DNA of 64,000 nucleotides from Desulfomonile sp963700305 (GCA_963700305.1 CAVOXB010000022.1:124001-188000); one strand, 5' to 3'; positions 8,429 to 17,772 are shown, counted from the first letter of the stretch. A program made the numbers and translations. Notes: generated by a model not told the origin, from the letters alone.

Positions 8429-9694
8429 CTACCCGAGCCGCGTGCCTTCCACCTCCAGCCCGCCTCCTTCAGGAAGCTTGCTCCAGCTCTTTCTCTGCCA
8501 TTCCTCCTTGAGCACTTCCATCGCCGCCTTTTCCAGAAACTCCGGCCGCGCCCACTCGTCCACATCGAAGTCGTTCTTGATGTAGCCGTTCTTGAACATG
8601 AAGTCCTTGCCGATCTTGACGCATTCCAGGTTCTGCGCGCTCAGGCTCGGAACCATGTCGACGTGCTTGATGCCCTCGTAGGTGTGATCGGCATCCAGAT
8701 AGAACGTCTGCCGGTTGAGGATAACGGCCGCGGCGCGCTTGTGCTCGTTGGCCCAGCGCCCCACCTTGACCATGGCCTTCATGTATGCGATGACCAACTC
8801 GGGGTGCTCATCAGCCATCTCTTTGGTGCAGGTGATGATGGCGGGGGTGTTGGCCACCTGAAGCGTCCAGTCCGGGAGCTTGGACAGGTCGAAGATGGAC
8901 TTGATTTCGGCCGTAGCCTCCGAGAGCTGTCCTAATTGTCCCATCTGGTTGTACATGGCATCGACGGTACCCGCGAGTAGTGCTTTCTCCATTGGTCGGA
9001 AGGCATAGTCGTGCTTGTGGTCACGGCGCAGCCACAGCTCAGACGGGTTGTTCATCGGCGGGACCAGCATCTCGGGCTTGTCGTACCAGTCGTCCGCGTA
9101 CGGGAATTCGACGATCTCCACATCGTCCATGGTCATGTCGTGCAGCATCAGCATTTTATCGATGCCCATATGTTCCTGGACGCGCCACCAGTCGTTTTTG
9201 ATGGTGTTGAGGCTCTTGGTGAGGCCGATCTTCTTGCCTTTCAGATCCTGAATCTTGAAGATCTTGTCGCGTGCGCGCACCTGCATCACCCCGCCCTCGT
9301 AGACCCACGTCGCCCCCAGCAGCACGGTGCGTCGGAGGTCGGCGTGGACTTGGATCGGGGGATACAGGCCACCGAAGCGGATCAGGTTGTCGAGGTTGTG
9401 GATGTAGTGGGGGTACCAGTTGTTCTCGGGTGCGTGGCGGAAGTAGGCGTACTCGACGCCGATCTTCTTGAACTCCTCGCGGCACCAGCCCAACTCCTGG
9501 TCGACGTTGTTGGCCGACACCATCGGGCAGTTGGTGTACCATACCTCTTTCCAATTCAACGGTACCGTGGTGGAAACTCTTTCTGTAGACATAACTTGAT
9601 CCTTTCTTAAAATTACTGGCTTTGAGATCTTTGAGAGATCTCCGGGAAAGCAAGCGGTTGGCTCACCGCTTTGGTCTTTTTCTTTCTCAGTCAT
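8429..9694 (-). CDS. DszB-like desulfinase / NMT1-type substrate-binding fold protein
   Basis: A 421-residue protein of the periplasmic-binding-protein fold used by NMT1/THI5-like solute receptors. It resembles DszB, the 2'-hydroxybiphenyl-2-sulfinate desulfinase: WYTNCPMVSANN (Cys56) aligns with YSNCPVPNALL around DszB Cys27, and LIRFGGLYPPI (Arg106) with TRFGGEIPP around DszB Arg70. His96 lies ten residues before the Arg, as His60 does in DszB. WARPEFL near the C-terminus is shared too. No export signal is seen. Starts at 9694 and at the in-frame ATG 9592 both have ribosome-binding sites; the second begins MSTERVS. Base composition is visibly more GC-rich than in the neighbours, suggesting recent acquisition. 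Desulfination is inference; a solute-binding role is the alternative. Confidence 0.7.
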   Translation of the reverse strand: MTEKEKDQSGEPTACFPGDLSKISKPVILRKDQVMSTERVSTTVPLNWKEVWYTNCPMVSANNVDQELGWCREEFKKIGVEYAYFRHAPENNWYPHYIHNLDNLIRFGGLYPPIQVHADLRRTVLLGATWVYEGGVMQVRARDKIFKIQDLKGKKIGLTKSLNTIKNDWWRVQEHMGIDKMLMLHDMTMDDVEIVEFPYADDWYDKPEMLVPPMNNPSELWLRRDHKHDYAFRPMEKALLAGTVDAMYNQMGQLGQLSEATAEIKSIFDLSKLPDWTLQVANTPAIITCTKEMADEHPELVIAYMKAMVKVGRWANEHKRAAAVILNRQTFYLDADHTYEGIKHVDMVPSLSAQNLECVKIGKDFMFKNGYIKNDFDVDEWARPEFLEKAAMEVLKEEWQRKSWSKLPEGGGLEVEGTRLG

Positions 9695-9998
9695 CTTTTC
9701 TTTCTCCGTTTATTCCGTTGCTCATCATCGGACCGGCGGTGATGGCTGTTTTTTTGTAAATTAGGCCCGGACGTCTAAATTATGGTGATTTGCAGTACCG
9801 AAGTCATTTTACAACTGCGGTTTTCGGGCCACAGCGTTACTTATCTGCTGTAATATTCTTCAGGCGCATATCTTCCCATTCCGCGATACTGGAGGGATTA
9901 TGAAACCACTCCTCTGGCAGATACCGGCGCCAGCTAGATAGCATCGGCTGGACATCCAATCACGCACACTCCACATCCGATACACTCTGAACGCTCCA
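9695..9998. other. gene-free spacer
   Basis: About 300 bases between the DszB-like gene and the rhodanese remnant. The right end is the desulfinase ribosome-binding region (GGAGAAAG on the minus strand). Nothing else is recognised. Confidence 0.4.
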
Positions 9999-10199
9999 CT
10001 ATTGTGTTTGCTTAGACGCGCCTTCTTCAAGGATGATCTTCTCGGGATCAATGTCATAGACCCAGGGGGCCGAGTTCTTCCAGCCGTTCCTCATCCTCTT
10101 CCCGTAAAAGACGCTTTCGGGATCAGTTACCTTGTCGCCTTCCACTCCATCGATGATGGTGTAAACGTTTCTAAAACCGGCGGCGGCGAGCAGTTTCAT
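9999..10199 (-). pseudogene. C-terminal remnant of a rhodanese-like protein
   Basis: Sixty-six residues starting MKLLAAAGFRNVYTIIDGVEGD and continuing VFYGKRMRNGWKNSAPW. This is the tail that follows the Cys loop of single-domain rhodaneses (LL-x-x-AGF-x-NVY-x-I-x-GG-x-x-GD). The catalytic loop and N-terminal half are absent: upstream sequence gives only a frameshifted hint (SKGGR) of the C-x-x-GGR region. AAAGGAGGACGG sits before the ATG and could drive translation, but that purine stretch may itself be the former GGR codons. No activity is expected. Confidence 0.6.
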
Positions 10200-10217
10200 T
10201 TCCGTCCTCCTTTCGAT

Positions 10218-10397
10218 TCAGTGCCTAATGGTTGGATGCCTCCTATGGCAACTGGTGCTGTCGTAGGAATTGAGATGACAACGCTTTGCGTGTTCGTCAG
10301 AAGATGCCATTCGTAAACTCGGACAGGTCTTCATGACCGCAAGATGCCGACATCGATTCCCGCAGCTGGCCTCCATAACAAACCACACTTTGCTCAT
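10218..10397 (-). CDS. Possible 59-aa Cys-rich small protein (weak)
   Basis: ATG at 10397 follows GAAGGAGAG with good spacing and opens a 59-residue frame (MSKVWFVMEASCGNRC...) holding five Cys and many His/Arg. It ends 18 bases before the rhodanese remnant's ATG. I do not recognise it. It may be decayed sequence from the 5' part of the rhodanese gene. The only support is the ribosome-binding site. Confidence 0.2.
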   Translation of the reverse strand: MSKVWFVMEASCGNRCRHLAVMKTCPSLRMASSDEHAKRCHLNSYDSTSCHRRHPTIRH

Positions 10398-10747
10398 TAT
10401 GACTCTCCTTCAAGATAGCCGCGGACATCGCGGGAATGTATTTATTATATAGCCAGCGTGGGGAAATGCTCGCCTAGAGCTCCTAACTTTTGACACGATC
10501 CTCTCAAACGCGCTGAATACTTTCTGAGCCAAAATCCCAAACAAATGGGCTTTCGTTTCTTGCCCGCGCAGCAAACCCGATACATTATATCCCTGCAAAA
10601 TCACATTAACGACGGGGTGTCTCGTAGTGTCCAAATGGTTTCCAAGAGATTTCTTGGATTGCTCCGGAGGTGGGGAGCAAGTTGCTGCAGAAAATTCAAG
10701 GGAGTTGTGTGGCGTTCTTGAGAAAACTTCCGTTTTGTGAGTGCCAT
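10398..10747. other. gene-free stretch
   Basis: About 350 bases downstream of the antiporter gene. No convincing coding sequence and no clear terminator were found. Confidence 0.4.
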
Positions 10748-11953
10748 TTAGTTTGAACGAGAGCGGGAGTACAAGAGAGTGAGAGGAACAGCCGATACGC
10801 CGTGCAGGAAGATGCTCAGCAGTACGGTCAGGGTTATCACGGCGAATTCTCTTTCGTATCCGGTAACGCCAAGTTTGCCTACTGCCATAAGTGCATACAG
10901 AACGGAGGCGATGCCGCGCGGGCCAAACCACGCTATCATCCAAACCGCTGGCCTATCGAGGCCTGCGCCGCGAAGGCATAAGGCAACAGGAATCATACGG
11001 ATAACGGTTAGACTCAAGATGGCATAGCAAAAAGCCCGGAGGTCCCAATAACCAACCATCGCTGGAACCATGGCCAGTCCAAAGAGCGAAAAAACGAAGA
11101 GAGCCATCTGCTGACCTTCCGCCTCGCCAAACTCATGAATCCGCTGGCGCACTTCGTGTGTCTGGGTACTGAGAAAGAGACCTGCGAAATAAGCCGCTAT
11201 AAAACCGTTTCCGTGAAACTGCTCGGCAAAAGTGTAAGCAATTACAGCGAGCGATCCGGCGGTTAGTCGCTGGAAGGTCGGCTGCATCCAGCCTCGCTGT
11301 GATGCCTGCTCCACCAACCTTCCTCCGCCCCATCCGACGAGGATTCCGGCAACCGGGCCCAAAGTAAGCTGCCGCGACACAAAGACCAGCCATGAATCCG
11401 AACCACTCACGGTGTGCGCTCCCCCGGAAAGGGCAGCGATACACATCAGGATGGGAGCTAAAGCGATGCCGTCGTTGAGCCCGCTTTCCACGTTGATAGC
11501 CTGCCGCATTGTCTCCGGGAGGCGTTCGCTGGTCACGACCGCTTGGCCGAGGGCAGCGTCGGTTGGAGAAAGGATAAGAGCCACTAGTGCAGCAAGCCAC
11601 AAGTTTTGATCGTTGACCAGCACGGCCGCTACCACGAAACCCAGCGCCATAGTCAACGGCAGCCCTATACCAAGCAACCGGACCGGTATTCCTCGCTGCA
11701 TCTTCAATGTCCGAAGATTCACGGTCGAGGCGTCCACGAACAATATGATCACGAGGGTGATTTCGGCGATCAGCTTCACAAGAGTGGCGCCGGGCTTGAC
11801 ATCCACCAAATTGAGAGCCATGGGACTGGCCAGTATACCGATTCCGGCAAAGACCATTGGCGCAGTTATTGGGGATTTCTCGGACACACGGGAGACCAGA
11901 CCGTACAGGAATGTCAATAGGGCAGCGAAAATGATGGTCGGATAGTCAATCAT
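10748..11953 (-). CDS. CPA1-family cation:proton antiporter
   Basis: A polytopic membrane protein of about 401 residues with 11-13 hydrophobic segments. Family hallmarks are ILFVDASTVNL in the early helices, the unwound-helix region ALILSPTDAALGQAVV, and the ion-binding segment NVESGLNDGIALAP with its Asp (ND motif; the related NhaP/NHE families carry the transport Asp here). It exchanges Na+ or K+ for protons. ATG 11953 behind GGAAAATC is preferred; a TTG at 11965 adds four residues. The next gene upstream on the same strand is a K+ channel, suggesting an ion-homeostasis unit. Confidence 0.88.
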   Translation of the reverse strand: MIDYPTIIFAALLTFLYGLVSRVSEKSPITAPMVFAGIGILASPMALNLVDVKPGATLVKLIAEITLVIILFVDASTVNLRTLKMQRGIPVRLLGIGLPLTMALGFVVAAVLVNDQNLWLAALVALILSPTDAALGQAVVTSERLPETMRQAINVESGLNDGIALAPILMCIAALSGGAHTVSGSDSWLVFVSRQLTLGPVAGILVGWGGGRLVEQASQRGWMQPTFQRLTAGSLAVIAYTFAEQFHGNGFIAAYFAGLFLSTQTHEVRQRIHEFGEAEGQQMALFVFSLFGLAMVPAMVGYWDLRAFCYAILSLTVIRMIPVALCLRGAGLDRPAVWMIAWFGPRGIASVLYALMAVGKLGVTGYEREFAVITLTVLLSIFLHGVSAVPLTLLYSRSRSN

Positions 11954-11992
11954 ACGATTTTCCAATCTGCAATTACTCTCGTGTCACAGATT

Positions 11993-12705
11993 CTAAGCTG
12001 AATTGTCCGAACCTCTCTTGTGGGTGGACTCGGAGTCACGAACACTAATCCGGTGGCCGATGTAAACGCTTAGGAGGTAAGCTACCACTAGCGATCCGTA
12101 AAACTGTCCCATGATCGCCTCTGTAATAGCGAGCCTTTGGGCGAACTCTGTCTTCGGCGTGATATCCCCATATCCAAGGGTAGCCAGAGTGACGAAACTA
12201 AAATATATGAAATGTGACGCCGACTCTCGCTCTTGAACCTGCAAGGCGAACGATTCCGGATGAAACCAGTGGAGTATTGTGTAAATATGAGCGTAAAACA
12301 TCCCCAGTATTATATAAAGGTTCACGGCTGAAATGATCAGCTGATGAGTGACTTCACGGGCCTTTAGGATGGCCGAGAGCATCAAAGCACCACAGCATGC
12401 ATACAACACAAGTGTGAATGTTAAAATGAGAAGGCCGGTCCGTACATGCGTGTGGGTCCGACCATGGCCGCGGGAAGCAGCTTTCCCAATGCTATGGCAA
12501 TGACTACAGCCGATGAGGACACACCTATGACTTTTCGAGAAAGGCTCCCTCTGTCAGTCATAAGCCAAGCCCCGACCACGCCGATTGCGGCGAAAAAGAG
12601 ATTGGTGACGGAGCCGGGTATCAGCGGGTCGAGAAGCAGAAGCCCGAGGAACAATACGAGCACCAAGATAGCTCTCTCCTGAAAGATTCGCTGACGAATG
12701 CTCAC
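11993..12705 (-). CDS. Potassium channel with TLGYGD filter (frameshifted)
   Basis: The pore half (ORF ending at 11993) contains FVTLATLGYGDITP, the K+ selectivity filter plus pore helix, followed by an inner helix. Further upstream, in a different frame, about 94 residues with three or four hydrophobic helices (AILVLVLFLGLLLLDPL; NLFFAAIGVVGAWLM) form the N-terminal half. The frames join near 12421-12430, where LLILTFTLVLYACCGALM continues the helix. I read one gene of about 237 residues with one indel. GTG 12705 after AAAAGGAACC is the likely start. The filter sequence makes K+ selectivity close to certain for an intact protein. Confidence 0.75.
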
Positions 12706-12799
12706 AGTTCTGGTTCCTTTTCTTAACAACCAACCTACGCCTGCCTCATATCATAGTTTCGGAAAAACCGGAAAAATTTAACATCAGCCTAGCTTCTCT

Positions 12800-13552
12800 T
12801 TGGCTGTTGGCAGCCACATAGCCGACGAATCGGCCTTTCCGTTAGGGTTGAGCATCAGTGGAGCCAAATTCCTCGTTTCTTTGTCGGAGCATGGCATGAC
12901 TTGGCTGGCTTCAGCTCCCAAGATCAAACTCTTTGGAGATGGCGACAAACGAAGTCCCTATCCGCTGTCTTGGGAAGAGCAATCAAAGCTATTTGGCTCG
13001 CTTCCCAAATACCTTGCCAAGATGGCTCTTTTGGCGGTGAACACCGGCTGTAGGGAGCAAGAGGTGTGTGGTCTGCGCTGGGAATGGGAAGTCCCGGTTC
13101 CTGAACTCAATGCCAGTGTCTTCATAATCCCGGACGATGTGGTCAAAAATTTTGAAGACAGACTGGTCGTGCTTAACCGAGTTGCCAATGCAGTCATCGA
13201 GGAAATGCGTGGCATTCATCCTGAATATGTTTTCAGCTATCGGGGCAAGCCATTACGGAATATGAACAATCGGGCATGGAAAAATGGAAGGGAATAAGTT
13301 GGCCTAAAACAGGTCCGAGTCCATGATTTGAAACACACATTTGGGCGGAGATTACGGTCAGCAGGGGTTTCTTTCGAGGATCGGCAAGATTTGTTGGGTC
13401 ACAAATCCGGCCGGATCACAACCCATTATTCTATGGCCGAAATAGCCAATCTTATCTTCGCGGCCAACACGGTTTGCGAAGAGCAGTCCCGCAAAAGTCC
13501 CGCACTGGTTATACTGAAAAGAAATTCCGCCCCGAGCCGGTCAAGCAACTAG
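12800..13552 (+). pseudogene. Tyrosine-recombinase integrase remnant with in-frame stop
   Basis: A single frame carries the catalytic domain of a phage-type integrase: LAVNTGCREQEVCGLRW (first catalytic Arg region), then HDLKHTFGRRLRSAG (the HxxR motif written H-x-x-H/R) and LLGHKSGRITTHY (terminal Tyr). TAA at 13295-13297 falls between the two parts where relatives read straight through (about 10 residues before VRVHDLKH). The N-terminal SAM-like DNA-binding domain is missing, so the gene is truncated as well as interrupted. It ends 21 bases from tRNA-Thr, the usual position of an integrase at its attachment site. Confidence 0.85.
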
Positions 13553-13573
13553 TCGGAATATCTAACTAATCTC

Positions 13574-13649
13574 TGGAGCCGGGGATGGGAGTCGAACCCA
13601 CGACCTGATGATTACGAATCATCTGCTCTGGCCTCTGAGCTACCCCGGC
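13574..13649 (-). tRNA. tRNA-Thr (anticodon CGT)
   Basis: On the minus strand, acceptor GCCGGGG (13649-13643) pairs with CCCCGGC (13584-13578). The D arm is GCTCAGAGGCCAGAGC, the anticodon loop ATTCGTAAT carries CGT, and the T arm contains GTGGGTTCGACTCCCAT. Discriminator T and encoded CCA are at 13577-13574. The 3' end faces the integrase remnant. Confidence 0.96.
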
Positions 13650-13738
13650 GCTTGAGCTAGAACAAAGTCGAAAATAGCTCAAGTCCCCATCGATGTCAAT
13701 GTTCACGAGTCCTTGAAAATCGTCAGATCGATGCTCGG

Positions 13739-14638
13739 CTATTCGAGTATACTTACCGGAATAGGAATAAAAGTTAAAATAAACAATATCACCGCAGTCC
13801 AGCCCACCATTTTACCTGTACGATCCAGTGGCGTGTACACATCCAGTGGAGGGGGATGCCTCAACCCCAGGAATAACACTAGGAGCCCAAATATTAGCCA
13901 GCCGGGCCAAAGAAAGATTCCCATAGGTATCAAACAACAGAACACGACAAAAGATATGGTCCGAGCTTGCCGCGGTCCAAATAAAGCATAGATGACGTGG
14001 CCTCCGTCCAACTGCCCGATGGGAAGCAAATTCATCGCAGTGACAAAAAGCCCGAACCAAGCAGCTACGGCCGTAGGGTGCAAGATAATGGTGACATTTG
14101 ACGAAAACTCGCCGAATCTAAGAAGACACATCAACTCCAGAATCAGCGAAGACCCAAACGAAAAGCCCGATCCGCTTGACGGAATCTCTGGGCGAAGTTC
14201 AGAATAACAAAGCCCCCCGAAGAGAAGAGGAACCGCCAATGTCGCGCCAGCTATTGGGCCGGACGCTCCGATTTCTACTAAAACCCTCAAATTGGTGATA
14301 GCAGATCGGATTTTTATGAATGCACCAAAAGTACCTAGAGGTGGAATCGCAGGGATAAAATATGGCGGCGTAACGTCCAGCCGACGCCTTCTCCCCACGA
14401 GATAATGGCCCATCTCATGAACGAGGAGTATTGACATCAAAGGAAGTGAAAAAGCAAAGCCACGCAATACAAAAAGTAACCAGCCTTCGAACGGCTTGTT
14501 CACAAAAATAGCAGCGCCTGCAATAGTGGTGGTCCCTACCGTCACCAGGAACAGAACTATATGAAGCATCCATGATGTTTTCTTGATCTTAAATTCTCCA
14601 TGATCGAAGGGCCTCAGGCGAATGAGATGATCAGGCAT
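13739..14638 (-). CDS. Site-2-protease family membrane metalloprotease (M50)
   Basis: A 299-residue polytopic membrane protein. Zinc motif HEMGH lies in a hydrophobic helix (ILLVHEMGHYLVGRR), and the third ligand region NLLPIGQLDGGHV is near residue 220. IPAIPPLGTFGAFIKI resembles the substrate-gating loop of plant EGY-type and cyanobacterial relatives. No PDZ domain is present. It should cut a transmembrane segment of a regulator or other membrane protein; the substrate is unknown. It lies 12 bases downstream of the GspE-type ATPase gene, so co-transcription is likely, though a functional link is not implied. Confidence 0.88.
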   Translation of the reverse strand: MPDHLIRLRPFDHGEFKIKKTSWMLHIVLFLVTVGTTTIAGAAIFVNKPFEGWLLFVLRGFAFSLPLMSILLVHEMGHYLVGRRRRLDVTPPYFIPAIPPLGTFGAFIKIRSAITNLRVLVEIGASGPIAGATLAVPLLFGGLCYSELRPEIPSSGSGFSFGSSLILELMCLLRFGEFSSNVTIILHPTAVAAWFGLFVTAMNLLPIGQLDGGHVIYALFGPRQARTISFVVFCCLIPMGIFLWPGWLIFGLLVLFLGLRHPPPLDVYTPLDRTGKMVGWTAVILFILTFIPIPVSILE

Positions 14639-14650
14639 GAGTGGAAATAC

Positions 14651-16516
14651 CTACTGCTCCCAGCCTACGGTCTTGCGCAGATGTATAGGTTCTTTGAAAT
14701 GTGGGTCAGCCTGGGCCACTCGTAAGACCTCCTCGGGGGTTGTTATCCCATGAAGCATTTTCCGAATGGCGTTTTCCCATAGGGTATTGAATTTCTTTTT
14801 TCGTACCATCTCTTTCAGTGCTAACATTTCAGGCTCGTCTACGATTAGTTTTGCCACATCGTCATCTACTGCTACTACTTCGTAGACACTCTCCCTCTTG
14901 AAATATCCCGTGTCTCTACATTCATGACATCCAGTACCCCGTTTCAGAATAATTTTTTCCGGCCCCTCAAAGTTGAATCCGCGCTTGTTGAGGTCCTTGA
15001 TGCTGATGGAATAATCCTGACGGCAATAAGGGCAAACCTTCCGAATAAGTCTTTGAGCCAGCATGCCTACCACAGTGCTCGCCAGAAGAAAGCTCGGGAC
15101 TTTCAGGTCCAGCATTCGGTTGATTGCGCTCAAGGCATCATTTGTATGTAGCGTCGTGAAAACAAGATGTCCCGTCAAAGCGGCCTGAACAGCAAGTGAA
15201 GCGGTTTCTTCATCCCTGATCTCGCCGATCATAATCACGTCCGGGTCCTGTCTCATCACATGCCGCAGCATTGGGCCGAAGGTCATTTTTTCCTCGGGAT
15301 TGTGGAGCATGCTGACAGCAGGATTCACAGAGATCTGGTTGAAGCGCTCATACACCATTTCCACCGGATCTTCTACGGTGGTGATATTCCTTTCCGCTGT
15401 GGCCAGGATTTTCATTGAGGAGTACAGAGTAGTAGTCTTACCTGAGCCAGTTGGACCGGTAACGAGGATTATCCCGAAGGGTTTGTTCACCAGGCCCTGG
15501 AAGGTGGTAAGGTCGAAAGGATTGAACCCCAGATCCTCCAAATCCATGAACAGAAGCTCCGGGTCCTGTATTCTGCACACGGTCTTTTCCCCGAAAGCCG
15601 TTGGTACAGTGGAAACTCGAACCTCTACTTCGTAATTTTTCGTGTCGAGTTTTATTCGGCCGTCCTGAGGCCTGCGTTTTTCCGCGATATCCATTTGAGA
15701 CATCGCCTTTATGCGCGAAGTAAAAGCCTGATGCAAGCCGCTGGGAATCCAGTCCACATCGTGCAGCATGCCGTCTATTCGCATTCTTATGAGACTTTTC
15801 GTGCGTTTGGGCTCAATGTGGATGTCGCTCGCCCTGAGTGATAAAGACCTCCTGAACATGGCGTCTACCGCGGTGCGGATATTTCTGTCAGTATGGGAGA
15901 TTTCTTCCAGGCTCTTGATTTCGGAGAGCCTCTCCAAGTCGGACAATTCTTTGAAATACTTGACATGCGTTTCAGCAGCAGCTTTGATCGAACCCCGGAA
16001 CCCGTGGAATTCCAAAATGATTTTCATAATATCGGGCTTGGGGCATATTATGATGTCCAGGTCTTTTCCCGTCACTCGAGCGACATCTTCCAGTACCTCT
16101 TTCTGGGTTGGATCGAATATCGCTATTCTGAGTTTGCCATTTAGTTCCTGAATTGGGATTAGAAGGAACCTGTCCGAGAATTTTTGGGGTAGTGTGCGTG
16201 TAACGAAATCCGGGTCCAGTTCAAGGGACTCCAGTCGCATGAAGGGATACCCCATGTACCGTGCGAGCGCCTCTACGAGAGCAGGCTCCTCCAGGGCGCC
16301 TTTCGGACCCGTAAGTTTCATCTGCGCGATGATTTCCAGTGCGGTAATCTGATGTGCGTGGGGCACGGACTCCCTGACCTGTCTGCCGCGCTCCTGGGCA
16401 AGCCTATCCTTGACGTATAGCTCCGCTTCTTGTAGACGGACCAGTCCATTGTCGTCGAGGTATCCTTCTTCGAAGAGTATTTCAGCGATCTGATTTATGT
16501 CGTCGTACAGATGCAC
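14651..16516 (-). CDS. GspE/PilB-type secretion or pilus assembly ATPase
   Basis: A 621-residue type II secretion/type IV pilus ATPase. The N-terminal MshEN (N1E) region (about residues 80-190; YMGYPFMRLESLELDPDFV) is followed by the core with Walker A GPTGSGKTTTLYS, an Asp box, Walker B MIGEIRDEETASLA and a His box (TGHLVFTTLHTNDA). A C-terminal zinc module shows CPYCRQDY and CHECRDTGY. It hexamerises on the cytoplasmic face and powers pseudopilus or pilus extension. No other T2SS or pilus genes lie within the window, so the system cannot be named. Confidence 0.92.
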   Translation of the reverse strand: MHLYDDINQIAEILFEEGYLDDNGLVRLQEAELYVKDRLAQERGRQVRESVPHAHQITALEIIAQMKLTGPKGALEEPALVEALARYMGYPFMRLESLELDPDFVTRTLPQKFSDRFLLIPIQELNGKLRIAIFDPTQKEVLEDVARVTGKDLDIIICPKPDIMKIILEFHGFRGSIKAAAETHVKYFKELSDLERLSEIKSLEEISHTDRNIRTAVDAMFRRSLSLRASDIHIEPKRTKSLIRMRIDGMLHDVDWIPSGLHQAFTSRIKAMSQMDIAEKRRPQDGRIKLDTKNYEVEVRVSTVPTAFGEKTVCRIQDPELLFMDLEDLGFNPFDLTTFQGLVNKPFGIILVTGPTGSGKTTTLYSSMKILATAERNITTVEDPVEMVYERFNQISVNPAVSMLHNPEEKMTFGPMLRHVMRQDPDVIMIGEIRDEETASLAVQAALTGHLVFTTLHTNDALSAINRMLDLKVPSFLLASTVVGMLAQRLIRKVCPYCRQDYSISIKDLNKRGFNFEGPEKIILKRGTGCHECRDTGYFKRESVYEVVAVDDDVAKLIVDEPEMLALKEMVRKKKFNTLWENAIRKMLHGITTPEEVLRVAQADPHFKEPIHLRKTVGWEQ

Positions 16517-16705
16517 AGGTCATTCCCCAGCAATAGCTGATATTGCATCCGCTCAACTCGCGGAGTAATTCCTTCTGAAGAAGCATCATAAATACTGAGG
16601 CGTCAGGAATCAATAGGGTGTTTAAGAATCTAAGGAGAGAAGTGAGCATTCATTTTGACCGCCGGCAGCGATCGCTGAATGCTCACCTTAGGGACCGAGT
16701 CCGGA

Positions 16706-16987
16706 TCATTGCTGTTCATCCACGTTTTCGCGCAATTCTTTACCTGTCTTAAAAAAAGGCAATCTCTTTTCATTGACAGCTATTCTATCACCCGTCTTGG
16801 GGTTTCTTCCTGTATAGCCTTCGTATTCTTTGACCATGAAAGAACCGAACCCGCGAATTTCGATCCGATCCCCATCGATAAGAGCGGCAGACATTGTATC
16901 GAAAACCAAGTTGACTATTTCCTCGGCCTTCCTCAGTGGAAGCTCCGACTCTTTGGCCAAGGCCGCAATAAGATCTGACTTATTCAT
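16706..16987 (-). CDS. HU/IHF-family DNA-bending protein
   Basis: A 93-residue protein with the complete fold: MNKSDLIAALAKESELPL helices, RIEIRGFGSFMVKEY, and the DNA-intercalating arm GRNPKTGDRI with its Pro. The acidic C-terminus ENVDEQQ is slightly longer than in HU. IRGFGSF-x-x-x-x-x-x-x-GRNPKTG is typical of IHF-beta-like members. It lies 17 bases downstream of a second HU-type gene. Confidence 0.93.
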   Translation of the reverse strand: MNKSDLIAALAKESELPLRKAEEIVNLVFDTMSAALIDGDRIEIRGFGSFMVKEYEGYTGRNPKTGDRIAVNEKRLPFFKTGKELRENVDEQQ

Positions 16988-17004
16988 GTTGAATTCCTAT
17001 CTGT

Positions 17005-17289
17005 CTACTTGGCCTTCTTGACCGCGTCTCTGAGTGCCTTTGAGGCTGTAAATCGAGGGACTTTGCCCGCGGCGATTTTGATTTTTTCACGAGTCTGCGG
17101 GTTGACTCCGTTGCGGGCTTTCTTTTTTATGACCTTGAAAGTCCCCAGTTCGGAGATTCGAATCTTACCGTCCTTCTTTTTCAAGGACTCGTGCACCGCT
17201 CCCACCAGAGCACTTAGGGCATTCGCTGCTGCTTTCTTGGAAATACCGGCCTGTTCGGCCATTCGGCTGACTACTTCTGCTTTGGTCAT
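17005..17289 (-). CDS. Second HU-family DNA-binding protein
   Basis: A 94-residue HU-type protein that is rich in Lys and begins MTKAEVVSRMAEQAGISK. It has ISELGTFKVIKKKARNGVNP, and its beta-arm reads NGVNPQTREKI, so the family Pro is present. It is more basic than its neighbour and shares only limited identity with it. ATG 17289 sits five bases after AGGAGG; a GTG one codon earlier is also in frame but less well spaced. The pair may form a heterodimer, an inference from adjacency. Confidence 0.92.
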   Translation of the reverse strand: MTKAEVVSRMAEQAGISKKAAANALSALVGAVHESLKKKDGKIRISELGTFKVIKKKARNGVNPQTREKIKIAAGKVPRFTASKALRDAVKKAK

Positions 17290-17505
17290 CACAACCTCCT
17301 ACCATGTGAAAATATTAGGAAAACCTAAATACACTAAAGATGCACAACTTTATCTATACTCTGGCGATTTGTCAACAGAAATTCAGATTTATCTTCGGGC
17401 TAAAATAAAATCTTATGGATGCAGCGCGTTTGCAGCGGATTTTCTTCTTGACAATACGACGATTAAGGGCTAAGCGCCTCTTCATGCAAATGGAGGCATG
17501 GCTCG

Positions 17506-17772
17506 ATGAACGAATTGACGCTTTTGGAGCATCTTGAAAATATTGCGGTCCGACTGGGCATAGAATTACGTTATGAAAACCTTGGGATAAACGGTATCAG
17601 AAGCGAAGGAGGTTTTTGCAGGGTTGCAGACAAACAAATGATCCTCATAAACAGGAAGGATTCTCCTCGCCGGAAAATCACGATTCTTGCCAAATCACTA
17701 AATAGACTTAATTTAGAAGGAATCTTTATCCCTCCAGTGGTGCGGCGGGTGATCGAGAATCAAGTGAACTGA
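17506..17772 (+). CDS. Conserved small protein of unknown function (88 aa)
   Basis: Reads MNELTLLEHLENIAVRLGIE and includes GGFCRVADKQMILINRK and IPPVVRRVIE. The pattern G-G-x-CRV-x-x-x-x-x-I-IN is one I associate with a short conserved family spread over Deltaproteobacteria, Nitrospirae and Bacteroidetes whose function is not established. ATGGAGGCATGGCTCG before the ATG supplies GGAGG. It is divergent from the HU genes and not obviously in an operon. Confidence 0.7.
   Translation: MNELTLLEHLENIAVRLGIELRYENLGINGIRSEGGFCRVADKQMILINRKDSPRRKITILAKSLNRLNLEGIFIPPVVRRVIENQVN

Noticed and set aside
9011..9610. Long forward ORF (199 aa) opposite the DszB-like gene
   Set aside because: It is the antisense of a well-conserved, GC-rich gene; its protein shows low-complexity Val/Asp/His runs and no family motif.
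13295..13297. In-frame stop in the integrase as recoding
   Set aside because: It is TAA, and the N-terminal domain is missing as well, so gene decay is the simple reading.
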